Assembly (NCBI GenBank): GCA_963281155.1
Contig: CAUJLY010000002.1
Coordinates: forward strand, 7,378,001 to 7,442,000
DNA: 64,000 nucleotides
Origin: Rhabditophanes sp. KR3021
Taxonomy: Eukaryota; Nematoda; Chromadorea; Rhabditida; Alloionematidae
Direction: 5' to 3'
Part shown: positions 43,650 through 52,829 of the stretch, piece after piece
Position numbering within the stretch: position 1 is the stretch's first letter
Layout of the letters: every line of letters begins with the position of its first letter
Program-made: the position numbers and the translations under genes
The notes under the pieces: model-generated
What the model saw: only the letters and a program-made list of their open reading frames with translations
Databases searched by the model: none
Told to the model about the DNA's origin: nothing

Positions 43650-45448
43650 TTATAACCAAATTTTGGAACTGTAATAATTTGTATGTGGTAATTGTATATC
43701 CATAATACTCCAGGTTTTGTTATCTTTGTTGTATGATTGAATTTGGTCAGTATTGAATCCACCTGCAACAATAATAGATGTTTCATTTTCGATAGATCTT
43801 GCACCCAAAACAGGATCAGTCAAATTTGTAAGTTTATACCATTTTTTATTTCTTATGTCGTAAATTTGGCACAATGATTCAGTTTTTACACCTCCTGTAC
43901 ATGTAATTGTATGTTCAAACACAGACAGAGCAGTAAAATGTCTTTTATTTGGAATATCAGCCAAAAAATTCCATTTACCCTCACGTGGATCAAATCTAAA
44001 GACTTTATTTATTTAATTAGTGTTTTTAATTACCTTTGGAACTTGGTAGACTGAGAATCTCCGACAGCATAAATAATTTCATCAACAATAACTGAATCGT
44101 GACATCTAATTTGTTGTAATAATTTTGGAGCATCAATCCATTTCATTTTTTCAGGTTCGAAACTAAATATAAAATAAATATAAATATTGCCATACTTACT
44201 ATTCAACAGTGTCAATTGATTTGTAATTTAAGTATCCACCAATAACATAAATTCTATTTGAGTGAACAACAGATGAATAAAAACTTTTATTACAAGTCAT
44301 TTCTAATGAAAGAACTTCAGATTTGCTACTTTCCAAATTATACCTAAAAATGCTTAGTTAGTAATTAAAACTAAGAACATACTTTTCGATTTTTTTGCTA
44401 TTTCCATTTCCTAATACAAATACATTATTTCCTATTTTTTCTGAGCAATGACACCATTTTCCAATAGATAAACTCCCAATTGTTTTTACTGAATTTTGTT
44501 TCATATCAATTTCAACAACTGATTGATTTGAATGAAGCCCTCCAACTTAAAAAATATAATTATTTATTAATTCAAGACTTACACAAAATCATTTTTGAGT
44601 AACTATTTTTTAAAACTATGCTGCTCACAGAAATATTCTTATTTTTTTTCCCGCAAATTTTAAAGACTAGAAATTCCACTAAATCCGGGATCAAATAAAT
44701 ATTTTTATTTTTTTTAACATATTCCTCTAATGTTATACGTTCAACTTTTGTATAATCAATTTGGGAAACTAAATCGAGCCAATCCGATTTTCTGTTACTA
44801 AAGTCATATTCGACCCAGCGTGCAATTATATCTAAAATTATTACTTGATCCTTATCCTTGATAAAATCTTTCCTCATAAGTCTTAAGAAATTGTCTCTTG
44901 TAAATGAATCAAATGCTTTGATTTCACAGAGAGCTTTAAAATTGGTGGTTATCAGCTGTTCAGTCAAATTATGATACTCTTCGAGTTCAGATCTACTAGA
45001 GTTTTCATAGAAAATGCCTAGGTAAATAACAAAATCCTTTTTTTTAATCCATTCGATTAATTTAATCTAAATAAATAATTAAAAGTTACTCAAAATCAAC
45101 GCACTCTTATATCAGGCAAGTTTAACTCAATTTGAACTTGCAAAAAAGCGACAATCTTATCCCCATCAATTTTAAAATCATCTCCAGAATGAACATATTC
45201 ATAGTAAACTTTAAAATCGGCAATCTTCAAACTCTTAATATTAAATTTGGCTGAAACAACCAAGTTTATCAAAAGAATATATTGATAAACTTACTTTTGG
45301 TGACATCCTTGGTGAGCAAATCAAAAAAATACTTGCTATGTCCAGCCAAGATCATTCTTGAAACTTTCATAGATCCGTCACTGAATACTAATTCAGCATC
45401 ATTAAAAAGACTAGCTTCAAACAAATTGGGAAAATATTGATAGATCAT
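43650..45448 (-). CDS. BTB-BACK-Kelch protein (Kelch copy C, full length)
   Basis: Seven exons: 45448-45295, 45250-45105, 45066-44583, 44545-44383, 44343-44200, 44162-44034 and 43995-43650, all in phase, 521 residues. BTB domain at residues 1-100 (DAELVFSDGSMKVSRMILAG, HSKYFFDLL), BACK domain at about 115-260 (LTEQLITTNFKALCEI, DIIARWVEYD), then Kelch blades (NNVFVLGNGN, IYVIGGYLNYK, IIVAGGFNTD). Known family role: KLHL-type substrate adaptors of CUL3 ubiquitin ligases, in which BTB-BACK binds CUL3 and the propeller binds substrate. It is the only complete copy of the three related Kelch genes here. It faces the cullin gene at 46324 head to head, 0.9 kb away. Confidence 0.85.
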
Positions 45449-46323
45449 TTCTTAATTTAGTGAAGTAAAAGGTATTTCTGCACAAAGTAGAAAATTGCTT
45501 GTTTGAGAGAAGGAAACGTGGTTATGTAAGGATTATTATCATTGTATTTGGAGATAAGAATGTGGTGGAGTTTTATAATTTCTGATCACAACTGGTAATT
45601 CTACATTAAATGTAATTAATAAATCCAAATATTTGTGTCATCAAAAAAATAAAATCTGGAGACGTATGCAATTATACATTTTCAAAAACTGATTAACACA
45701 TTTTGAATGATTGTAAGTTTTGTCCAAGCATTACAAATAAATAGAACGGGATATATTCTGCATAATTAGCTATTTATGCAAATGTTAAAGCTTTTGGCTT
45801 TTTGTAATCTATCTATTTTTAGTTTGATCAGATGGTGAGTTTGCATTATCACTTGATGAACAAAATAAATAAACAATCTTTAAAAATTGCTGTGCGTTGT
45901 TAACTTTTATGCAATGGTATGACTTTGAACTCGATGTCATACAACACTGGCCAATATTTCATAAGAATGTTGATCCATCTTTTTCTCCGAATCTTTTAAT
46001 ACATTTGTAACGAAAAAAATCAATACAGTGCTTCTACAATCTTACTGATCTTCATATATTAATTGAATGGAAGCACCTTGGAATTGCGCCTACAAATTAC
46101 ATTTGATCAACATCAAAATAATGTAATAATCCAACAAGCTTGTTCACACCATTCTTGTCTTGTTCATTATGTGTAATCGAAGTATATTGATAATTTAGAT
46201 ATTGTGTAAATATTACCTTCTTATATATATGCGCACAGTTAGCCATCATCTTTTTAAAATACTTTTTCTTATAGTTAAATTATTAGCCAACTAACATTAA
46301 AAAGTGCCTTGATCTAATTATAA
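45449..46323. promoter_or_regulatory. Bidirectional intergenic region between BTB-Kelch and cullin genes
   Basis: 875 bases between the two divergent starts. No open reading. Both promoters must lie here, but I see no distinct shared element. Confidence 0.4.
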
Positions 46324-48663
46324 ATGGACGAAGACATACGAATCTATTATGTAAGTTTAAAGTCCGTTTGGACAAATATATATTTACTTTAGGATTTTTA
46401 TCGCGAAGCACCGGCTAAACGTGAAATGGCAACTAGTTTTGCTAGGTTATTACTAGACAACTTCGGCCAACCATTGACTGCTCGTGAATTCCAAACTCAA
46501 TTCAATCTCGCCTACGAGGTTTCCATCACTAAAGAGAACGAAAGTTTGTACCTTGGATTGGCCCAAATATTTGCCCTCCATATTGAGCAAAACGTCAAAC
46601 CAAAGCTGATGGAAGCTAGATACGACGACTTTATCAAAACCTTATGCCAAGTGTTTGATGATTTTAAGCAGAAGATCAAAAATATGGGTTGTATCTATAA
46701 CCATCTTGTCAATAGGTGCAACGAGCTCCGAGAAGCGGATGGTGAGAGGTCAAAACTGGACACAATTGACAACTTTTGCGTTAATCAAATCGCCAATGCT
46801 ATTGTAAATGATGATCAGATTCGATCCATTGTCCTCAACGAAACACTTGGAACCATTGAAAAAGAACGCAACGGCTTGCCTCAAGAGAAGACCTACATGA
46901 AAAAGACTTTAATTTTGCTAATGGATATGTCCGCCGGGTATCAAGACAATTACCGGCGTATCTTTGAAGATATCTTCATTGAGGATACAGTCAATTACTT
47001 CAATCGTTTGCGTGATGAGTGGATTGGGTTGAGTGATGTTGGTAGGTACTTTGAAAGTGTGTTAGCTCTTATTGCCAAAGAGCACAATTTCGCCACTTTG
47101 TATTTGCGCGAGACAACTGATAGAAGGATCCGCCAAGCTGTGGACGATTGCTTTATTGAAAAGGAATCTGAATTCCTGTTTGATGAAAGTGCTGGAGGAG
47201 TCTCAATTCTTATTGAAGGGAAGGCAATTCAAATACTAAAAGAAATTCGAATTCTTTTTGAGAACCATCCTGACTTACTCCAGAGAATGGTTGAAGCCGG
47301 AAAAAACTTCATCAAAAACAATGGTTTGAACCTACTTACGGAATTTTCAACTGAGACGGACGGTGTTAAGACTGTCATTCCAGTTGATATGGACAATGTT
47401 CACAATCTATTCACTTACTGCAATGATTTGGCAAGGGATGTATTTGGTGGGGACGCAGAGATTAAAAAGAGTTTATTAAACGAATTTGGTAATGCTCTGA
47501 ATGAGTGTCCAAAGGTGTCGAAGTATCTGAATGACTATCTTACTGAAATTATTAAAAAGAAAAGCAAGAGCGACAATGCTGCGGAGGATTCAATGAAGAA
47601 GTTGGTACATATGTTGGAACACATTACTGACAAAGTTCAGTTCCTCAAGAGATATTACGAAGGTGTAAAGATGCGTATCTTCTCCCAAACTTCGCCTGAT
47701 GCAGATCTTGAAGAGAATATTCTTGGTGAATTGAAGAAAATTTGTGCTCATGAAATTCTGGAGGAAACCACTGAATGCATCAAGCAATTAAGAGAATGCA
47801 TGATAATCCAAAAAAGTTACAAGGATAATATTGAAGACAATGGAATCAATTTTGAAGTTAAGTGTCTTACTAAAGTATTCGCTGAAGCCGGAACCAGATT
47901 TTGTATGAAATGTAAACTTGATTCAAATAATATTACCATTCCGCAAGAAATCAGGGATGTCCGGGATAATTTTATCCAATTCTACTCTGCTAAGTACGCA
48001 AAGAAAAAGATTGTGTTTGATATGAAGTTGGGAACTGCCGAAGTTAAAGGAACATTCGTAGATCGTGGGGGCAGAAAGACAAGCTACACTTTTATCCTCT
48101 CCTCGGTTAATATGCTCATCATGCTCCAATTTAATGACGTAGAAGAAGTTAGTGTCAGGCAACTTATGGACAGGACCAAGATTTCTAGAGAGGGTATTCA
48201 AGAGGGCTTGAATGCATTGGGTATGCTGAAGAATTCACGTAAAGTATTAGTTCGTGTAGGAAGTGGCGACACCTTTAATGATGGCGATAAGTTCAAAGTT
48301 AATGAAGCTTTCAAGAACTCATCCTCAAAAGTCCGAATTTTCAATGCCCTTATCAAGAAAGAGAACAAGGCTAAGGAAGAAATTAAGATCCAGGCCGATA
48401 TTGAAGTAGAACGTGGTGCGATCATTGACTGTACATTGGTACAACTTATGAAATCACGCCAAACATTATCCCATAATGAACTGCTGACCGAGGTACATAA
48501 TTAATTTGTATTACTTAACTTTGCTTCTTTTTAGGCTACTCTAATCATATCAAGAAAGTTTAAACCAGAGGTTCATTCAATTAAACGTTGCATTGGAATA
48601 CTCATCGAAAAAGAATTCATCAGAAGATCAGCGGATAATAATTCCTATGAATATATTGCTTAA
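46324..48663 (+). CDS. Cullin, divergent, CUL1-like at the C-terminus
   Basis: Exons 46324-46350, 46393-48492 and 48535-48663, all phase 0, 751 residues, normal for a cullin. N-terminal cullin repeats are helical. The cullin-homology domain is recognisable at VQFLKRYYEGVKMRIFSQ and FIQFYSAKYAKKKIVFDMKL. The C-terminal winged-helix region has LVQLMKSRQTLSHNELL, with the Lys that is neddylated, and ends FKPEVHSIKRCIGILIEKEF...YEYIA, closest to CUL1 ([20 protein letters not shown] from memory of the family). Known role: scaffold of cullin-RING ubiquitin ligases; RBX1 binds the homology domain. It is clearly more divergent than CUL1 orthologues usually are, so it may be a nematode paralogue of the CUL-6 kind. 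Symbol withheld. Confidence 0.85.
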
Positions 48664-48880
48664 AGCATTATATATACTTAATCTACATATCTTGAACAAA
48701 CCAATTTTATTTACTTAAATATTCATTTAATTTTAATTAATATTTCATTCCAACACCATCACTACTGAATTCAGTATATTGTTTAAATATTTTTACCATA
48801 TTTCTTGCAAATGAATAAATCAACTTGCATTTGATCTAACTTTTTAAATAAAGTAATATGCTCATGTATGAGTGATGTAA

Positions 48881-49195
48881 TCATAGGCCAAGTCTTCCTT
48901 TTGATACTTCCTTATAATCTGGGACGTTAAGTAAAAAATCGGGCATTTCATATTCTACCATCATATTTATTAGTCGTTCTTTGGTAAAGTTATTTGTGAC
49001 GTACTCAAATTCATCGTAAATATTTTCATCCTTGTACCGTCCATTAGTTGAGTTTGTTAATTGAGTGTACATTTTAGGAAAGTCAATTTCCAGAATACGC
49101 TCCAAGCTTTGTAAACTGGCATTTTTAGGTATAAGAAACTTGTTTGCTTCTAAATAATAAGCATACTACAAATATCAATACCCTCATGTCTTGCA
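48881..49195 (-). CDS. Hypothetical small secreted protein, frame uncertain at the start
   Basis: The open frame ending at 48881 encodes LERILEIDFPKMYTQLTNST and a polar acidic tail, and is open upstream to about 49150. A signal-peptide-like start (MRVLIFVVCLLFR, from about 49193) lies in another frame. One base at the AA of AGAAGC would join them. Unrecognised. It is placed among other small secreted genes. Confidence 0.3.
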
Positions 49196-49373
49196 AAATA
49201 CATAATTAATGATTTTTGTGTTCACAAAAATTCAAACAAGCCATCCTTTTAAAAAATATCAATTAAGAGAAACATTTTATCGAGGAATAATAATTACAAG
49301 TTGTGTGTACAATCAAAGATACATGGTGGTGTTGTATTTAGTGTTGGTAAGGCACCTATTTTGCAAATAAAAT

Positions 49374-49565
49374 TTAACCGCGTCCACAATTTCTTTCTGT
49401 ACACAAAAACCAAAAGCTTGCGATTTCATTTCCAGTTCCAATGTCTGGACCATACCCATTGCCGTAATAGTTAGCCAAAGGAGCAGCTTCGATCGAGGTT
49501 AATAACAATGTAACTGCCATCCATAAGAAAGTAAAAATGAAGGAAGTATTAGATGAGGAGAACAT
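49374..49565 (-). CDS. Secreted mini-protein 1 with C-terminal IASFWxLCTxxxCxRG motif
   Basis: A single exon of 63 residues. A signal peptide (hydrophobic FTFLWMAVTLLLTSIEAA) is followed by a Gly/Tyr/Asn-rich stretch (LANYYGNGYGPDIGTG) and the end IASFWFLCTERNCGRG. The two Cys, four residues apart, could form a ring. The final Gly could be an amidation donor. A sister gene at 50441-50620 keeps the same end. A TATA box lies about 40 bases upstream. Likely a secreted peptide or peptide precursor; function unknown. Confidence 0.7.
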   Translation of the reverse strand: MFSSSNTSFIFTFLWMAVTLLLTSIEAAPLANYYGNGYGPDIGTGNEIASFWFLCTERNCGRG

Positions 49566-49600
49566 GATTTGTTGGTTGATGATATGATTGAATTAAAGAT

Positions 49601-49610
49601 GTCTTATATA
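49601..49610 (-). promoter_or_regulatory. TATA box of secreted mini-protein 1
   Basis: TATATAAGAC on the minus strand, 36-45 bases before the ATG at 49565. The sister gene has a matching box at the same distance. Confidence 0.55.
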
Positions 49611-50440
49611 GTGAATTCGTTCAAGACCATCAAAGTTAGTTTTTGCTCCTAGTCATATGATGACTCAACTGTCCACCTTCATGCGTTTAATTTTTTATTA
49701 GAAATCCTTTTTGCGACACATCATTTCATAAACATATTTTGATCTTTGTGGTAATTAAAAAGGATTGATCATATTATTTGCACTAAAATTTGATTAATAG
49801 TTTATAGTAGCGTTAAAACGTTTTTGATAATTTAACTGAATAAGAGAGAAATACCTTGGGCTTAACTTGTTTTGTTGGTGCATGGGAAAAGAAGTATGGA
49901 GATGTGGACGTCATATTTTTACAAAATATGTGCATAAATATATAAATAGATAAATATTGTTTGTGGAAAGTTAGAAAAAATGTGTTTGACGTAATTTCGA
50001 TGAGTAATCCTTTTGTCTAGTTAAATTAAACATGTTTTTTCTGGAAGAAAATTGTTTATAATTTGGTATTATTTGAGGCAAAAACATTATCATCATTTTG
50101 CTGAATATTGTCAAATACTCATTTTTATTTATTTCTATTGCAACATTTTGACCCTTGATTTAATGAACTCTGATCTTCAAAAAGCTATTTCATGATGATG
50201 CAAAATAGTATTATTTCTGCATAAAAAGTATTTACCATAGCTCTTTTATTTCAAAATCAGTTTAATTACCGTTTAATTAAGGTAAATTGGTTTATTAGAG
50301 TTTGATTTTATGGTAAACAATCTGTTCATTGAAAGTCAAAAGAATGATATTTATTACAAGAAGGAAATTTATTAGCAATTACGAAAATGTTTATCATTAA
50401 TGAACTTTGATTAATTTGATCTATTGAATTTGGTAGATTG
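49611..50440. other. Intergenic region between the two mini-protein genes
   Basis: AT-rich, no supported gene. The spacing suggests an old tandem duplication, but the flanks are no longer similar by eye. Confidence 0.4.
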
Positions 50441-50620
50441 TTAACCACGAGCACAATCTCCTGTAGTACATAGAACCCAGAAAGACGCAATATCATTGGG
50501 ATCTCTTGGGTCCATTGAATTAGGCTGTCCATATCCATTTGTTAATCCAAGGTATTGCTGTGAAGAAGCCATACCAAAAATAGCAACTAATACAAGGAGT
50601 AAATAGAAAAAGTTATTCAT
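50441..50620 (-). CDS. Secreted mini-protein 2 with C-terminal IASFWxLCTxxxCxRG motif
   Basis: A single exon of 59 residues from ATG 50620. A signal peptide (NNFFYLLLVLVAIFGMASS) is followed by QQYLGLTNGYGQPNSM, a short DPRDPND spacer, and the end IASFWVLCTTGDCARG, the same motif as mini-protein 1. Between the two genes only the signal type, the NGYG element and this terminal motif are conserved. That points to the motif as the functional part. Not recognised. Confidence 0.7.
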   Translation of the reverse strand: MNNFFYLLLVLVAIFGMASSQQYLGLTNGYGQPNSMDPRDPNDIASFWVLCTTGDCARG

Positions 50621-50656
50621 TTTGTTTTGATTGAATCCCAAATATCAACAACAAAT

Positions 50657-50666
50657 TCTTTTTATA
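50657..50666 (-). promoter_or_regulatory. TATA box of secreted mini-protein 2
   Basis: TATAAAAAGA on the minus strand, 37-46 bases before ATG 50620, matching the arrangement in the sister gene. Confidence 0.55.
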
Positions 50667-51159
50667 TTAGTTGCTCAAGGATAAAGTAAAGGTCTTTCCT
50701 TTTGATTTCTTGTTTTCATAAAATTGTTAGCTAACTTAAGCGAAATTACATATTTTGATCAAAACAAAGCACACCATCATAATACATAAATAGCTTCTAC
50801 CCACAAAGAGTACTTTTGTTTTAAAAATACCATTATCAATTGCACTATGGTATATTGAAAAATGACTTCCTTGCAATATGATGTAAATGTTTACTCATGA
50901 TAAAAAGACCAATTTAGATCACTTTCTGAGAAAATCATTTTATTTTTGGGTGCACCATGATGTTTGCGATCAGTCTATTATTTTTTGCGTCAATCACATT
51001 GTACTTTATAAAATCAGTAAAAAGATAATTTTGGGAGAGATTGGATTAAGACCATTAAATCTTTTTTTATTTACATAACTGCACTTCTAATAAAAGAAAA
51101 TAATGAATTGTTATTTATGTTTGATACCTAATTAAATGGATATTGATACATATTTTTAA
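50667..51159. other. Intergenic region, no gene seen
   Basis: AT-rich. Short open frames (for example on the plus strand around 50887-51078) carry no recognisable features. Confidence 0.35.
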
Positions 51160-51523
51160 TTAGGCACCATCATAGTAATACTTCAAAAAGGTATCTAAGT
51201 TGTCTATATACGTAATATTACCTCCTTCGACAGCATGATACTTTTCAATTGCAATATTGACAATAGCTTGCGTTCCTAAATTTTACTTTTTTATATTTTC
51301 TTTTTCAATAGCAAGCTTAAGAAATGAAGCATTTGTTGTGGTCAACATCAACTCCTGCAAAACAACTATCAACATATTTTTGTAAATTAATTTCGATAAT
51401 ATTCCCCAAATTGCCTTTTATTTTGTCTTTGTTAACTGAATTAGAAAGCAAAGGCGTAGTTGTTTCAACTGCTAAGTACATGAAGTGTAAATTAACAATT
51501 GAGGCTGATTTAAGTTGTAACAA
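51160..51523 (-). CDS. Hypothetical protein, two probable exons
   Basis: The last exon, 51275-51160 (after AAATTTAG), reads TQAIVNIAIEKYHAVEGGNI and ends FLKYYYDGA. Upstream, an open frame from about 51523 reads LAVETTTPLLSNSVNKDKIK and KYVDSCFAGVDVDHNKC. The codon content looks coding, but the junction between the two is not resolved and the plus strand is also open across part of it. Unrecognised. Confidence 0.3.
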
Positions 51524-51673
51524 ATGTTTAGTATTCCTTCACCAACCATCTTTATAAAGTTAGTATTGTAATGATGTGGGATGAGGTAAGTTTAAAATAT
51601 TAAGAAATCAAAAGAAAAAGTAATACAAATTTATTTTGAATGTCCATAGTAGATTAAAAGTACATATTAAAGT

Positions 51674-52393
51674 TTAGCTTTTTGGGCTATTTCTATACAA
51701 GGAATGTAAAAACTCTTTGTACTTGACCCAGCTTAAAAGTTGTTTCCTTCTTATAAGAACTTTTTGATTCAGTTTAAATTGGACTCCATCCTTATTTTCA
51801 ACTAAAAATCCAGGCAAATGTTCAATCTCGTGGAAAGCATTGTATAATTTCCGATTATGGACATACACATTCATCATCATAAAAGTTCCTCGATTGTAAG
51901 TCTCACTAATATCTTCATAGAAGTCGTAGATATCATTGATGTCACATTTATACATTTCAGACCATTTTCGATTTTGACGTTCTTCATTTTCTTTCGTCCC
52001 ATAAAGGTGATCCTCTAGTTCATTACGAACATTTGAATCGATCTTCAAGTAAGGAGTGAACAAGGCTTTCCCAGTAGTGTAACAAGTTCCCATTAAATTA
52101 AAATTGCCGGACATTGAATCCGTAATTTGGCTTTGAAAGTTGAAATTAAAAGCTAAAATTCAAATTAAGTAACGTTTAAAAGTACGCGACTGACGTGAAT
52201 TGCTTATCCTTCCTTTTAAATAAACAGTGTACATAATCCTCTGGTTTTGTGCTGCCAAGCATTGAATGTTGCCACGCACACGAAAGCGGTAGATATGAGT
52301 GTAATTTAGGTGGTTGCATGCATTTGTCGTTTGAAGGTAGAGCAATATAAGCACAACCAAATATTGGAAAATGTCTTGAGGTACCATGACCAT
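51674..52393 (-). CDS. Transthyretin-like (TTL) family secreted protein, divergent, extended
   Basis: Exons 52393-52195 and 52152-51674 (phase 1) give 225 residues. A signal peptide (MVPQDIFQYLVVLILLYL) is followed by RFRVRGNIQCLAAQNQ, the usual first strand of nematode transthyretin-like proteins (VxGxLxC), then DSMSGNFNLMGTC and FTPYLKID, matching the DxxGxFxLxG and PxLKIxH elements. The rest (about 110 residues) is longer than in ordinary family members and is rich in charged and aromatic residues. The family is nematode-specific and secreted; some members mark apoptotic cells or act in neurons. The role here is unknown. Confidence 0.65.
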
Positions 52394-52829
52394 GAAAAGA
52401 CGTTCTTTTAATTAGTACTTATTTAAAGTTTTATTTAGATGTCAAATTTGCATTTTTTAATTATGTTCAAAGGTTGCTAATATTCAAAACAAATACATAA
52501 TTCTTTTCATTTTATAATCATCTACTAATTCTTTTAATCTTAATAAAAAAAGTGTAGGTTATAATTAGTGTGTTTTTAGTTCTACAACAAAATAATAGAA
52601 AGTACGGCACTTGCCTAGAAAGCTAAAGAACATCCTGCCAACCATTTGTTGTGTCATCTCCCACAAAGATCATCAGTGACCAAGACTTTGGAAAGAAGTC
52701 CCCCTAACTTTTGAAGTTAGCTTTTGTTTTTTCCTAATTACAGCAATCTTTGGCTTAAAATATTAATTGTTACGTTTATTTTGAAACATTTTGAAGTTTA
52801 AATTATTTTGATTGGACCTTCACACAAAG
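52394..52829. promoter_or_regulatory. Upstream region of SNRNP200 with a GC-richer hairpin
   Basis: No gene. 52600-52735 is less AT-rich than its surroundings and ends in a perfect seven-base hairpin (CTAACTT TTG AAGTTAG, 52704-52720) followed by T-runs. It may be part of the 5' region or a small RNA; no family recognised. Confidence 0.3.

Noticed and set aside
46324..48663. Calling the cullin CUL3 because a BTB-Kelch gene is adjacent
   Set aside because: The C-terminal domain is closer to CUL1; neighbourhood alone is not evidence.
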